64,000 bases of DNA, taken from the NCBI GenBank assembly GCA_022495995.1, contig JAFEMH010001360.1, positions 422,882-486,881 of the forward strand, given 5' to 3'. This DNA comes from Adenophora triphylla var. japonica. Its lineage: Eukaryota > Streptophyta > Magnoliopsida > Asterales > Campanulaceae. A program made the position numbers and the translations under genes. Below the pieces are notes generated by a model. That model had not been told where the DNA came from. It did not search any database and saw nothing but the letters and a program-made list of their open reading frames with translations. Numbering within the stretch: position 1 is the stretch's first letter; every line of letters starts with the position of its first letter. Of the stretch, positions 1 to 10,812 are shown piece by piece.

Positions 1-995
1 ATGGGAAGGGCTGCTTCCATCCCGTACGTCGGGGCAAATGGGGTTTCTCCCGTGGTCATTCGGCGATGTGCGGTAGCCCCAAAGTGCAAGGTGCGGCTTC
101 TCGGGCCAATCTCGTCCTCGGGTGGTCATTTTCGGATGATCCGTTCGAGGGTTTTGTTTCTTTGCTTCCACGGCGCCGTTTGTTTGTGGCCGGTAGGGAG
201 AAGATTTGTGGCGTGTGATCTTGAATTCAGCCGGCGATGCAGTCAAATTCCCCTTCGAAGTGTGAGCCGTTGTACGATATGACCTCATTTGGGATGCCGT
301 ATCGGCGTATGATGTTTTCCTTGAGGAAATGTGCGACCTTCTTGGAGGTGAGTACCTTGTAGGACTTGGCTTCGACCCATTTGGTGAAGTAGTCGATGGC
401 TACTAAGATGAACTCGTGGCCAGATTCTTTGCTGGCGGAGCGATTTTCCCGATGACGTCAATTCCCAGTGGCAAAGGGCCAAGGTGTAGTCATGCGGTAG
501 AGATCGTGGGGCGTAGATGATTGAGGTTGGAGAACCGTTGGCACTTGTCGCGGCTTCGGACAAAGTGGATGCAATCTGCCTCCATGGAGATCCGGTAGTA
601 GCCCATCACGAGAATGATTTGCATCGGGGCTCACGGCATTCATGTGGGGACCGCAAGCCCCGTTGTGGACTTCGTTCATGAACTTGCGCTTCTTCTTGGG
701 CGACGCGGCGTAGGAGTGGCCCGTGGTAGCGTTTCTTGTATAACATGTCCCCGAGGATGACGAAGTGAGAGGCAAGGCGTTTTAGGGCCATGATGCTCTT
801 GGTTTTGACCCCTTACGTGTGTGGGTCTTCCTTATTCATGAAGGTGGTTTCCCCGCTCTTGAGGTATTGGAAAATGCGGGTTTATGCTTTGGAAATGGCG
901 TCGGACTTGCGTCTCTTTGGCTCTTCGGCAATCTTGCAAATCGTTGTGATTAAAACCTTCTCGGCGGCTTGGGCCCGGTTTTCTCTCGTTTGACA
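1..995 (-). pseudogene. Tat-1 pol: RNase H linker, zinc finger and integrase core, decayed
   Basis: Read on the minus strand from 995 to 1 this is the C-terminal half of a Ty3/gypsy Tat-type polyprotein. A linker (about 800-880, RIFQYLKSGETTFMNKED), the start of the zinc-binding domain (606-790, DMLYKKRYHGPLLRRV, then VHNGACGPHMNA in another frame) and the integrase core (about 245-425, VAIDYFTKWVEAKSYKV then IRRYGIPNEV) follow in order. The second catalytic Asp position reads ISYNG where the family has ISDNG, so the DDE triad is broken. The catalytic Glu context GAVEAKNKTLERI is present further on (about 165-205), and residues like RDWPEK and ALWGYRTSP continue to the window edge. At least three frame changes are needed, so it is dead. 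Lineage assignment rests on recalled family motifs. Confidence 0.85.
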
Positions 996-1880
996 ACATG
1001 CTTAAATGTTTGCTTGATGCATTTATTTAATTAATGTGTTTGCCTTTTGTATAGATGAATTTAACTTGTTTTGATTAGTTAATGTCATCATTTGTTAAAG
1101 ATGCAATGAAATGGTTTTTAGGAAGGTCGGACCTTTTATTGAAAGCGTGAAGGCTGTACATTGTTGATCAAAGATTCACAATCGTCGGGCGTAAAGCCGT
1201 CAAAAGACATAAAAGATGTGAATACACAGACAACAAGACTCGAAGCTAGACTATAGGCGACGAGGATTGGACCGAGCTTCATTACTCTCGGATGGGCTGT
1301 AGCTCTAGAGGGAGTGGTCTTGGTTTAGGTGGCCAATCTTCCCTTGGCATGAGTCCGGAAAGTAGCTTGCATGCGGTTCGATTTCAAACCGGATCGCGGA
1401 GGTTTTTGGCTGCTCCCTGATGATGTCCCTCCATTAGTGTTGCCACCGAGTCCTTGGGGGTTTTGATGATAGAAGTCGGCGAGGGCTACTTCTAGGAGGC
1501 GAAGCATTCGGCGGTCGGAGTGGATTCTTGCGATGTTGATCACTTTCATAGAATGCGCTTCTTTATGCGGGATCTTTGCTTGGACGACGTTTACAATGTC
1601 GATTCGAGCGGACATGCTATATCTCCTTCCCGATTAAGCCTTGGAGGAGGTTGCGCCATTGTTCGTCCGGAGTCGGACACGGAATGTTGAATTGAACTAG
1701 GCTGTGATGGCTGTCCCGTAAGATCCGAGAGTGTCGGCTAGAGGGTTGTCTTGTACCGGGGATCGGTGATGAGCCGGTTTGCAAGAGGGTTTTCGGCGAA
1801 GTAAGGGTCTACTCCTCGATCAATCTCCATTAGGGCATCCATCTCTTGATCCTCTCTCAAGCATTCTTCACGGTCGCATA
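996..1880 (-). other. Tat-1 internal stretch where reverse transcriptase is missing
   Basis: Between the protease linker (which ends near 1800) and the RNase H/integrase linker, a Tat element should hold about 1.5-2 kb of reverse transcriptase and RNase H. No RT motif is visible in any frame here. There is one minus ORF at 1325-1615 (96 aa; Gly/Ser/Asn-rich middle, basic C-end) that I do not recognise; its relation to the element is unclear. Bases 1020-1130 are AT-rich without features. Confidence 0.5.
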
Positions 1881-2992
1881 TATCGAGTTGTCATCCCGAC
1901 CCATGAGTTCTTCAATTTCCGGCTCGTCGCGGCTTAGAGCGTGGATGTAAGGATCCACTTCGTAGCGGGACGGGGTAGGAGAATCATCTCGGGGAAGAGT
2001 ATTCGGTCATGTCGGGACCTTCTTACGGGTCATAGCTTGCTGGCCAAGCACTTGCCATTACCGCTTCCGCGGATCACTTCGATCGCTCCGTTGGCATTGA
2101 TGAATTTCACGCATTGGTGAAGAGTAGATGATCTTGCTTTCATCTGATGTATCCAAGGCCGTCCCAACAAAGCAGAGAAGGTGGGTTTGATTTCCACGAC
2201 TTGGAACTCTACCGACTCCAGTTGTACGTCGAATTGGATCCTCAAGTTGATGACTCCTACGATTGGTCGTGCAGTGGAGTCGTAGGCTCGGATTACCCGA
2301 GGTGAAGGCCTTATCAGAGAACGGTCGATGCGGAGTCGTTTCAATGTGCTTAAAGCGATGATGTTGACTGCGGAGCCGTTATCAATCAAGACGTTCGGGA
2401 GGAAGAACATCTCTATCTTTATGAGGATGAGGAGGGCTTCGTTGTGCCGATTCTCACATATTGGCAAGTCATCGTCTGTGAAGGCTAAACCGCTTCCCGT
2501 GCTACCGTTGGACTCAGTCTCGTCTGGGGAACGTTCGATCCATCCATTTGTATGCCTTGGCTGGGGCAAAGATCGTAGGGAGACAGTGGCCCTTGGGCGT
2601 TCTTGTCGGAATTCCCGGTCACGAGACCTTTTGACTCTTGTTTCACGCTCCCAGTCATAGCGGGACAGCATGCTGACGGTTTCGGAAATTGCAGGGAGTC
2701 TGCTCTCGCTTGGAGTTTCGTCAACGGCTATTGAGTTTACCCTGTCGTTCTGGGGGAATGGATTTCCAATGGTATTGGGACCACGAGGGCGTTCCAATTT
2801 TCCCTCCTCAATGAGCCCCTGAATCACCTGCTTGAGTACGAAGCAATTGTCGGTGGTGTGGCCGGGGTAGTTATGGAAGGCGCAGTGCTTGCTCATATCC
2901 ATGTTGGGTTTGAGGGTCTTCGGTTGGAAATTCTCGAGTGGTTTGAGAAGATTTCGCTTCACCAAAGCTTCAAATACTTGACCCAAGGGCAT
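1750..2992 (-). pseudogene. Tat-1 gag C-terminus, zinc knuckle and aspartic protease
   Basis: The minus ORF 2030-2992 (320 aa) begins in gag. MSKHCAFHNYPGHTTDNCF (about residues 33-51) is the Cys/His knuckle of Tat/Ogre-type gag. A charged, Arg-rich linker follows, then a retropepsin: NVLIDNGSAVNIIALSTLKR holds the catalytic Asp (VLIDNGSA), and SALLGRPWIHQMKA is the conserved C-terminal hairpin. After the stop at 2030, the expected acidic linker continues in another frame down to about 1750 (SRYEVDPYIHALSRDEPEIE, DRGVDPYFAENPLANRLITD) with further stops. The protease itself looks intact; the polyprotein is not. Family assignment is from motif recall. Confidence 0.85.
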
Positions 2993-2999
2993 TTCCGGG

Positions 3000-4558
3000 T
3001 TATCAAAATCTTTGGGCGTGGGAAGCGAGGGGGTTGCTATTCTTTGGGGCCGCCCGATCGTGGTTTACTTGAGCTCCGTTACGAATGTAGTGCACTTTAT
3101 TCATTTGCTTCCTTTCCTTTGGTTGGGGCAGGAGTTGAAGTTGCCAGGTTTGTTCGATAGCGGTAGGATGAGGCGGGGTTCTTTGTTGCCTTTTGAAGAC
3201 TCGAGTCTTTTCAAACTTTGTCCGGCGTTGACCATGGCACGGAGATCTGGATAGAAATGGTGGCTGATCAAGGTCCTCAAAGATGGTTTGAGGCAGGAAT
3301 GGAAGATGTCCATCTGCTCTTCTTTGGAAAGTGGATCCATTATCTCGCTTAGCTTCCAGTTCCATCTTTTGTAGAACTCGCCCATTTGGTTCGTCATCCT
3401 TTTGTTCGGTGGCTTGCGAGGTCATGGCGGTTTGTTTCCCATTCAAGATTGGCGCGGTACTTCTCCGGGAAGATTTCACCGATCGATCCCATGTGGAGCG
3501 GTTTTACGCCTTCACATTGAGGAACCACCTTAGTGCTTTGTGGATTTGAGGGAATGCTGAAAATGATCTCGCCATCTGTTGAGGGGTTGCCCTTTGGCTC
3601 TCATACCCGGGACGTAGGTGTCGATGTGGGTTTTGGGCATTACATTCCGTCAAACTTTTCCATTTCCGGCATCCCGAACTTTGGAGGGAGAGGGACCACT
3701 TTGTTCGGATCGGTAGGCGGGAGGGAGTCCTTCCGAGAACTAGCTAGCTTGCCTTGCATGTCTTTCATTTGTTCAATCAGCCGAGCCATGTGGGGATCCG
3801 GTATGCGAGGTGGGTTACCATTTTCGGGGACGGACACCGAAGATGGAGGTGGATTGGGCGATGGGATCGCCATTCGGGAGTCTTGGGGAGGTAGTTGAGT
3901 GTATACCAACCCATACTAGGGTGTTGAAGTTGAGGGCGTGATTGCCTCGGTCCGCTAAGGGTTGTGTTTGGGAAGCTGGGAAACGATTCGTTAGCCCCAA
4001 TTGGCGGACTTGCGGGTGGCAAACTTGAGATGTCGGGATATCCGCTCGGGATGCCTGTCCCACAGTAAGAATGGGGACTTTTGATTGTGGTTGCGAGGCT
4101 CGTATAGAGGCAAAGGATTGAATCTGGGGATACCGAGATGCATTGGGATACGGCGGAGCGAGCACGTATGTGTCTTTGTTGGTAATGAGCTTGATGTGCG
4201 AGCGGAAAGCGGCCCGATCTCGAGGCGGGCATGTCGGGCCGCTTGGCCCGATGCCGGAGGAGCTTTGAGCGAGGCGCTTTGCGTTGCTGGGATCTCGTAG
4301 CTTGGCGGAGCGGGACTGTGATAGCTTTGAGAAACCGGGAGCCGGTATATCTTCGTCCTCTATGAGAACAAAGGTTCCGTCGGGTTGGGAAGCTGCAAAC
4401 TGTTCCTCGAAGACGCAAGGTGTCGACGATCCGAGCTTGCTTTGTTCTTCTTGGCGCTTCTTGATGGCTTCGAAGGCTCGCAGCACCTCCTCCATTGTCT
4501 GGAGATTCCTTAGTGGCGGGGTTCCGTTTCCCTCACTGTTATCTGTTGATCCCGTCAT
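3000..4558 (-). pseudogene. Tat-1 gag N-terminal and central domain, frameshifted
   Basis: The start at 4558 (MTGSTDNSEGNGTPPLRNLQ) opens a Gln/Ser/Pro-rich N-terminal gag region with a short coiled-coil segment (EEVLRAFEAIKKRQEEQ). The frame runs to 3815; a second frame at 3640-3909 continues with PHMARLIEQMKDMQGKLASS and PPKFGMPEMEKFDGM, the usual entry to the retrotransposon gag fold. The core continues in pieces at 3003-3550 (KALRWFLN; MTNQMGEFYKRWNWKL; SLRTLISHHFYPDLR). Each junction is a frameshift. The ORF is collinear with the knuckle and protease downstream, so one element is read continuously on the minus strand. Confidence 0.8.
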
Positions 4559-5877
4559 GGGGGAGTATTCGGACGGTGCGGGACCGTTGAAGCTGGAAGG
4601 GCTATCGGACCTTGTGACCTCGATGCGAAAAGGCGGCTTCCAGTATTCTCAACCACTCTCGGTTATTGGAGGGGGTGACGGGCAAGGTTTAGACACAGGA
4701 ATGGCCTAACGGGATAGAAGGGGGAAAGCTCACGTGGCATGCGGTTTCCGTTTCTTTTATTTTTGATTTTTTTTTTGTTGTTTTAATTTACTTAAAACAT
4801 GTTTTCTCAGAGTCCTAGGTAGGTTGGAAAAGATTGCTCTTCTTTTTCGCAACTATGCTAGATCCCGGGTCGATGGAGACCATCTGTGCGGCTATAAGCC
4901 CCTCGTTTTGCACCTGTATTTCGACATCCCGGGGTGGGACGGCCCCGGGCGAGGGTCCTATAGTGCAAGCGGTTTCCACCGGCCTAAAAGAAAAATCGAA
5001 CCTAAGGACCGAGCTGTCACGTTCGTTTTGATGCGTTAGCCATGTGAATAGTGAACCGAGCCGGCCACCGAGTCAAGATCGTGTCAAGAGTTCGGCATGA
5101 CCTCTCTTTACCTTGCTTGCGCAAGGGATCTGTGACGTTAGGCGTTGGGTGGGTCATATCGTCATGGGCGACGTATCAAAGGCGTGATGACATGGTGTCA
5201 TGCGAGCATGGATGTATATCCGGACGGAACATCGTGCAGGTGTAGCTTCGGAAATCAAGATCAGTCAAGATTTTAGCATGACCTTTCATCGCTTTGCTTG
5301 CGCAAGGGATCTTGAATTCGAGCTTTGACTCGAAAAATGGCCGGCATGGTATATGTATCCAGTGTATGACACGGGCTGGTAAAAACCAACCGAGTGCGGA
5401 CAGAGTGTGACTCAAGACTCAAACGTGCAGGGTTGACGCTTGGCTAGGATGGGATGTTTGGAATGATCCCGTGCGCGCCCAAGAGGCCTAGGAAGACCAA
5501 ACGGGCCTGCAACCGAGACCACTCCGGGTTAAGGGTTGTAGTGTGCGGTGTATCCGAGGCGGCGGTGCGCATAGTGTGCGGTGTAACCGAGGCAGCAGTG
5601 TGAGTAGAGTGCGGTGTAACCGAGGCAGCAGTGCGCGTAGTGTGCGGTCTCTAAATTTCTTTTTCTGAGTAAAATAGAAATTTTTGAAGAATTTTAAATG
5701 TATGCACAGATGTATATTGATGCATTTTTTTTGTATTTTCATTTTTTTTTTTTGTAAAATAAAAACGAAGCACGTGCACACACACACAACAGTTAAAGGA
5801 AGGGGTAAAATGAAAGTTTGACCCTCATCATCGTTTTAAAAATCTTTTGTTTTGTTTAAAAGTTTTTAAAACAAAAT
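4559..5877 (-). other. Tat-1 untranslated leader
   Basis: Non-coding stretch between gag and PBS. It is collinear with the leader of Tat-4 at 48.9-50.4 kb in opposite orientation: shared pieces include a segment near 4825-4990 (matching 50230-50370) and one near 5410-5540 (matching 49485-49620). It has two copies of a TTGCTTGCGCAAGGGATCT box (5115, 5295) and a degenerate 50 bp repeat of GTGTGCGGTGTAACCGAGGC type at 5538-5648. Bases 5650-5870 are AT-rich with an 11-base T run. Confidence 0.6.
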
Positions 5878-5894
5878 GTCCCAATGAGTCGCCA
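5878..5894 (-). other. Tat-1 primer binding site
   Basis: On the minus strand the LTR end is followed after 2 bases by TGGCGACTCATTGGGAC. The first nine bases equal the PBS seen in Tat-2 and Tat-4 in this window (TGGCGACTCCGCTGGGGA), a type I associate with Tat/Ogre elements and probably a tRNA-Arg primer; the 3' half has diverged. Confidence 0.65.
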
Positions 5895-6904
5895 ACTGAA
5901 ATTACCCGGATCCGGCTCGCGCGCGGAGCCCCGGCATCTCGCATTCGTCGCTGTTCGGGAAGTCGCCCGGATCCGAGAGGCAGCACAATCGCGCCCCGGC
6001 ATCTGGCTTGTTCCGTCTTAGCGTTGCGTGTTGGAGGTGTCTCGCCGTTTTGCTTTCGCATTTTGTAGAGTCGCCACGCCGTTTTTATTAAGCCCAAAAC
6101 ATTGAAAAAGGGCATCAGTTTAAAGATAATTTTAAACCGTTTTTGTGTGATGAGATTTTGAGTTCGGAGGTCAGATGACTCCCGGGAAGAGAATATTAGA
6201 ATATTAGAGCTCACCCGAGTAGCCTCGTAAAACGAGTCTTTCGGATACCCCTAATATCCTTTAAATGTTGTGTGTGTGTGTGTGTGTGCTTTTAAAAATG
6301 CATGCTGTATCGGATGTCTACATTGTATGCTATGTATGGAAATGTATTGAAATAGTATAGGAAGGAAGCCTTACCAATGTTGGTTCGTGTCTGTCTTCCG
6401 CTGGGGAATAGTGTTTGAGGTCGAAGTAGCGTTCCGGTATGGATCGGGATTGCTTCGGGAGGGACCGGTTGTCTGCGGACAGAGTTTCGGCGTGAGTTGA
6501 GGTTGTAGGCTGCGTTCGGGCAGAGGTTCGGCGTGCGTGGGGATCGTCGGGATCACTCGGGCGGAGGTTCGGCGTGCGTTGTGGTGGCAGGAGTCACTCG
6601 GGCCGAGTTTCGGCGTGGTTTGGGATCGTCGGTTTGACTCGGAAAGAGCCGGGACACCGTGGAAAGACCAGGCAAGGCCTCGGAGTACCACGAGGGGCCT
6701 CAGAGTACCTCGAGAGTGCCTCGGGGCAGCGCGGGAGCGTCTCGGGAGCGCTCGGGGAGGCTTCGGAGCACCACAAGGGAGCTCGGAAGGCCTCGGAAGG
6801 ATCCGAAAGGGGTCGGGAGTGCCTCGAGAGGACTTAGAGGGGAGCCGAAGGCTAAGGGAGGAAGAGAGAAGAGGGAGGTGTGTGAAAATGAGGAGGGGGA
6901 GCCC

Positions 6905-6914
6905 TCTATTTATA
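6905..6914 (-). promoter_or_regulatory. TATA box of Tat-1 LTR
   Basis: CTATTTATAG at the same relative place as the TATA boxes of the Tat-2 LTRs (CTATTTATAG) and Tat-3. It reads as a TATAAATAG box on the minus strand, about 480 bp inside the LTR, at the expected U3/R border. Confidence 0.6.
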
Positions 6915-6935
6915 GTAAAAATTTCGGAGCAAAGA

Positions 6936-7186
6936 GGTCCGTACGGACCTTCTTGGTTATCCAGAATTTTGGATTTCCTCGATTTGAGGGAATCTGCAAT
7001 GATGGAGAATATTCTGGAATGATGATGTCCCCCATGCAAGAAGGTCCGTACGGACCATCTTGCATGCAAAGAGGTCCGTACGGACCAACTCTGCAGGGAA
7101 GTCATCATTTCTTCCGGGATTTGAGGGAATAATGTGGACTTTAAGGGGATTTAGTAATCATTGAAACAAAGAGGTCCGTACGGACC
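6936..7186 (-). promoter_or_regulatory. Four 14 bp palindromes upstream of the Tat-1 TATA box
   Basis: The perfect palindrome GGTCCGTACGGACC occurs at 6936-6949, 7043-7056, 7073-7086 and 7173-7186, all in U3 upstream (minus sense) of the TATA box. The 7043 and 7073 copies lie 30 bp apart with a TTGCATGCAA dyad between them. No copy was seen elsewhere in the element. The placement suggests binding sites for a dimeric factor; that role is inference. Confidence 0.65.
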
Positions 7187-7391
7187 TTAATTGCTTTTCT
7201 GATTTCCTGAAAATTCCCAAAAGGTCCTTTTGTCCCTTTTTATCCCAGAAAGGCTCCTCCCTTGGTTTGGTTGGGGGTTTGAGAGGGTTTTGAGAGGGTT
7301 TTGAGTGAGAGAGGTCTCTGAGACTGCGTGGATGAGTCTACGGTGTTTCCCGTGTGTTTGAAAGGGAGTGATCCAGATTGGGGTACTTACA

Positions 7392-8169
7392 ATAATGTTA
7401 AACATTTATCTTCAGATAAGACTTTTGACAAAGTGAGAGTATGCAAATACTATTACTCTACTGGACACTTTAAAAATAAATGTCAAACTCTTTTAAAGAA
7501 AGCTTGATCCAGTTCATCGGTGCTATACGAAGTGTTGCCCAAGACTTCGTATATCGATGGCGATCGAAGGAAATAATCCAAGTAGGAAAGCATGGAAACC
7601 TAAGTCTAACCTGAGATGTGATGTTGTTTACACTGCCTTAAAAACTAATGTTGAAGGTTCATGGTATTTTGATAGTGGTTGTTCACGGCATACGACGGGA
7701 ACAAAAATATTTTTAAAAGAATATGAACCTATTCAAGGTGGTAGTGTAATGTATGGTGGTGGTGTTGGTAAGAGTAATATAATAGGAAAAGACATTCTTA
7801 ATATACCTGGATTTCCTGCTTTGAAAAATATTTTGCATGTTGATGGACTTGTAACTAATTTAATTAGTATTAGCCAACTTTGTGATGACAACCTTGAAGT
7901 GAAATTCAATAAGAACACTTGTGAAGTTTTATTGTACCAATAATTGTGTTATGTCAGGTACTAGGTCAAGTAATAACTGTTATCTTGTTGAAGATAAACA
8001 AGTGTATCATTCTGTGAGAGTTGATGATGCTACTTTGTGGCATCAAAAGTTGGGTCATGTCCATTTTTGTAACATTGTGAAACTGCTTAAGGTAGAAGCT
8101 ATTAGTGGTATTCCTAACCTGGACATAAGTAAGAAAATCATATGTGAGGATTGTCTCAAAGGTAAATAG
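7392..8169 (+). pseudogene. copia-1 gag knuckle, protease and pre-integrase domain
   Basis: A CCHC knuckle ends in a stop near 7506. From 7557 (128 aa ORF) the aspartic protease core WYFDSGCSRHTTG appears near residue 37-49, with the catalytic Asp present, followed by IPGFPALKNILHVDGL and NLISISQLCDD, standard copia protease C-terminal sequence. A stop at 7941 with a frame change leads to the GAG-pre-integrase zinc finger: TLWHQKLGHVHF and ICEDCLKGK give the HHCC pattern. TAG at 8167 interrupts the frame. The protein is broken at least three times. Confidence 0.85.
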
Positions 8170-8884
8170 ACACGTGTTGCCCATAGAGCTACCCAACACC
8201 ATGAGGAGTACTCCGAAACAACAACCTGTTTTCAACTTATACATATGGATTTAATGGGTCCAGTTGAGGAAGAAAGTTTAGGAGGTAAGAGATATTCTTT
8301 TGTCATAGTAGACGATTTTTCTAGATTCACTTGGGTGTATTTTTAAAAAAAAATCAGAAACTTTTGAAAAGTTTAAGATCTTACATGCTAAAATCAAAAA
8401 CTTGTTTTTGTGCTCTTATCATTCGAATAAGGTCTGACCATGGAAAGGAGTTTGATAATTATTCATTTTCAACTTATTGTGAATTAAAGGGAATTAAACA
8501 TGAATTTTCGGCTCCTAAAACACCTCAACAAAATGGGGTGGCTGAGAGGAAACATAGGACCTTGCTTGAAATGGCCCGTGTGATGTTGTTTTCAAAAAGA
8601 ATTTCAAAAAGGTTTTGGGATGAGGCCTTAAGCACGGCTTGTCACACAGCCAATAGAGTTTTTCTAAGACCCGGTACAACTATGACACCATATGAAGTTT
8701 TGAATGGTAGAATACCAAAAGTTCATTATTTTCATATATTTGGGTGTGTTTGTTATGTTCTAAATGATCGGGATTACTTAGCCAAGTTTGACTCTAAAAG
8801 TGATAGGCAATATTTCTTGGGTATGCTCAAGATAATCGAGCATATAGGGTTTATAACCTTAGGTTAAAGACCATTCAAGAATCT
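8170..8884 (+). pseudogene. copia-1 integrase core
   Basis: LIHMDLMGPVEEESLGGKR gives the first catalytic Asp, then SFVIVDDFSRFTWVYF, a frame change at a run of nine A residues (8346), RSDHGKEFDN with the second Asp, and PQQNGVAERKHRTLLEMAR with the Glu, so the DDE residues all survive. The core ends with HIFGCVCYVLNDRDYLAKFD. ORF 8331-8867 carries the second half. Fits Ty1/copia integrase in motif and order. Confidence 0.85.
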
Positions 8885-9886
8885 GTGAACGTTGTTTTTG
8901 ATGACTTAGCAAGTATTACAGGTGATGGAGTGCAGGAAACTCCATTAATATTGCTGAAAGAGATGGAGGATCAAAGTAAAGAAAGTAATACCACGGGTGC
9001 TGACCAGAGTGTTGCCACTGATGGGATAGCACCTCAGGCAACATCTGACTCTAGTCCAGCAACTGAAGATGATGAACAAAATGATGATACTGATGTGCAT
9101 GGAAATTTAAGAAGGGATCCACCAGCTAAGATCAGAAGGAATCATCCCCCTACTCAGATTATTGGAGAAGTGGATGAAGGGATACAAACAAGGAACAAAG
9201 AACCTATTAGCTACCGTGAAATGGTAAGGTATGTGTGCATATCCACCAAATACAATAAGGTAACTCACTCCTGTTTTGTTTCCTCTTTAGAACCCAAGAA
9301 TATTTTAGAAGCTTTGAAAGATAATCTTTGGATACAAGCTATGCAAGAGGAACTTGAACAATTTGCTCGTAATGAAGTTTGGTTTTTAGTATCACGTCCC
9401 ATTAATACTAATGTAATTGGTACAAAATGGATTTTCAAAAATAAATCAGATGAACAAGGCAATATTGTTCGGAACAAAGCATGTCTCGTAGCTCAAGGTT
9501 ATACACAAATATAAGGTGTTGACTTTTATGAGACCTTTGCTCCTGTAGCTCGAATTGAGTCCATAAGACTCCTCTTGGCAATAGCTTGTTATCTAAAAAT
9601 CACCTTGTTTCAAATGGATGTTAAAGCGGTCTTTTTAAATGGTTATTTAAATAAAGAAATTTATGTTGAACAACCAAAAGGTTTTGAAGATCCTCATCAA
9701 CTAAACCACGTATATAGACTTGATCAAGCCCTATATGGATTGAAACAAGGTCCACGTGCGTGGTATGGTCGCTTAACCTCATTCTTAATTGAATATGGTT
9801 TTACAAGAGGGGAAGCGGATAGGACTTTGTTCATTCTAAGGCATGGAAAAGAACTAGTCATTGTTCAAATATATGTGATGACATAG
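8885..9886 (+). pseudogene. copia-1 integrase-RT linker and N-terminal reverse transcriptase
   Basis: ORF 8885-9514 holds an acidic linker (residues 30-75, Asp/Glu/Thr/Ser-rich) and the RT entry: WIQAMQEELEQFARNEVW, VIGTKWIFKNKSDEQG, KACLVAQGYTQI. An in-frame TAA at 9512 interrupts, then GVDFYETFAPVARIESIRLL and FQMDVKAVFLNGYLNKEIYV (the first catalytic Asp) and YGLKQGPRAWY follow to 9886. The catalytic YVDD box is lost to a one-base deletion near 9876: the frame reads IYVMT then stop. RT is therefore inactive. Confidence 0.88.
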
Positions 9887-10812
9887 TCTATGGCTCTACG
9901 TCTCAAACTTGTCTAAAATATTTTGTAGAGGCTATGACATCAACATTTGAAATGAGTATGATTAGTGAGTTAACATTCTTCTTAGGCTTGCAGGTGAAAC
10001 AATCATGTAAAGGAATTTTCATTTCAGAAAGCAAGTATGCAAAAAACTTGATGAAACGGTTTGGGTTGGAGGGGGAAAAGAGCTCTAAGATTCCTATGTG
10101 TTTATCTCTTAAACTTGAAAGGGACCAAGTAGGTGAGGATGTTGATCCTAATTTGTATCGCTCCATGATAGGTAGCCTTCTCTATCTTACTTCTAGTCGT
10201 CCTGATATCATGTTTAGCGTGTGTGTATGTGCACCTTATCAAGCCAATCCTAAAGTCTTTCACCTTAATTCTGTCAAAAAAATAATTAAATATGTTTTTG
10301 GAACAAGTGAATTAGGGATTTGGTTTAGTAAGGATACTAATACCAATTTGGTTGGCTTTAGCGACTCGGATTAGGCGGGGGATATGGATGATAGGAAGAG
10401 TACTAGTGGGGGGTGTTTTTACTTGGGTAACAATTCAGTATCATGGTATAGTTGTAAATAAAAATGTGTCTCTCTTTCCACGACTGAATCTGAGTATTTT
10501 GCAGCTGGTAGTTGTTGCTCACAACTTATTTGGCTAAAACATATGCTATATGATTATGGCCTTGAGAGTAATTCTTTGACTATGTACTGTGATAACTTGA
10601 GTGCTATGAACATTTCAAAAAACCTTGTTCAACATTCCCGTACTAAGCACATAGATATACGTCATCATTTTCTTAAAGATATGGTAGATAAAGGCCTAAT
10701 TCACATTGATCATATTGATACTAAGTATCAATTGGCTGACATCTTTACCAAGGCCTTAGACCACGAGAGATTTTCTAGTTTGAAAAGATCTCTTGGTCTT
10801 TGTAATCTCTGA
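9887..10812 (+). pseudogene. copia-1 C-terminal RT and RNase H
   Basis: After the frameshift at the YVDD box the polyprotein continues in one register from 9934: FFLGLQVKQSCKGIFISESK, YRSMIGSLLYLTSSRPDIMF, then TAG at 10372, DDRKSTSGGCFYLG, TAA near 10459 and the RNase H block STTESEYFAAGSCCSQLIWL and CDNLSAMNISKNLVQHSRTK. It ends with YQLADIFTKALDHERFSSLK and stop at 10810-10812, the hallmark C-terminus of copia pol. Two stops and one frameshift. Confidence 0.88.

Larger units (their letters stand above)
5897..7391 (-). repeat. Tat-1 5' LTR
   Basis: About 1495 bp, bounded by TG at 5897 (TGAAATTACCCGG) and CA at 7391 (GGGGTACTTACA). The right boundary matches the ends of the Tat-2 LTRs (GGGTACTAACA), and the left boundary abuts the PBS. 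The R/U5 side shares the box GAGTCGCCACGCC followed by AGCCCAAA with the other Tat LTRs. It contains a (TG)n run near 6267-6288 and GC-rich GGAG/TCGGGA sequence at 6420-6850 that leaves long chance ORFs on both strands. The partner LTR lies left of the window. Confidence 0.75.

Noticed and set aside
6371..7132. Long overlapping ORFs on both strands in the Tat-1 LTR
   Set aside because: GC-rich simple sequence in the LTR keeps frames open; no domain, low complexity, and they overlap on both strands.
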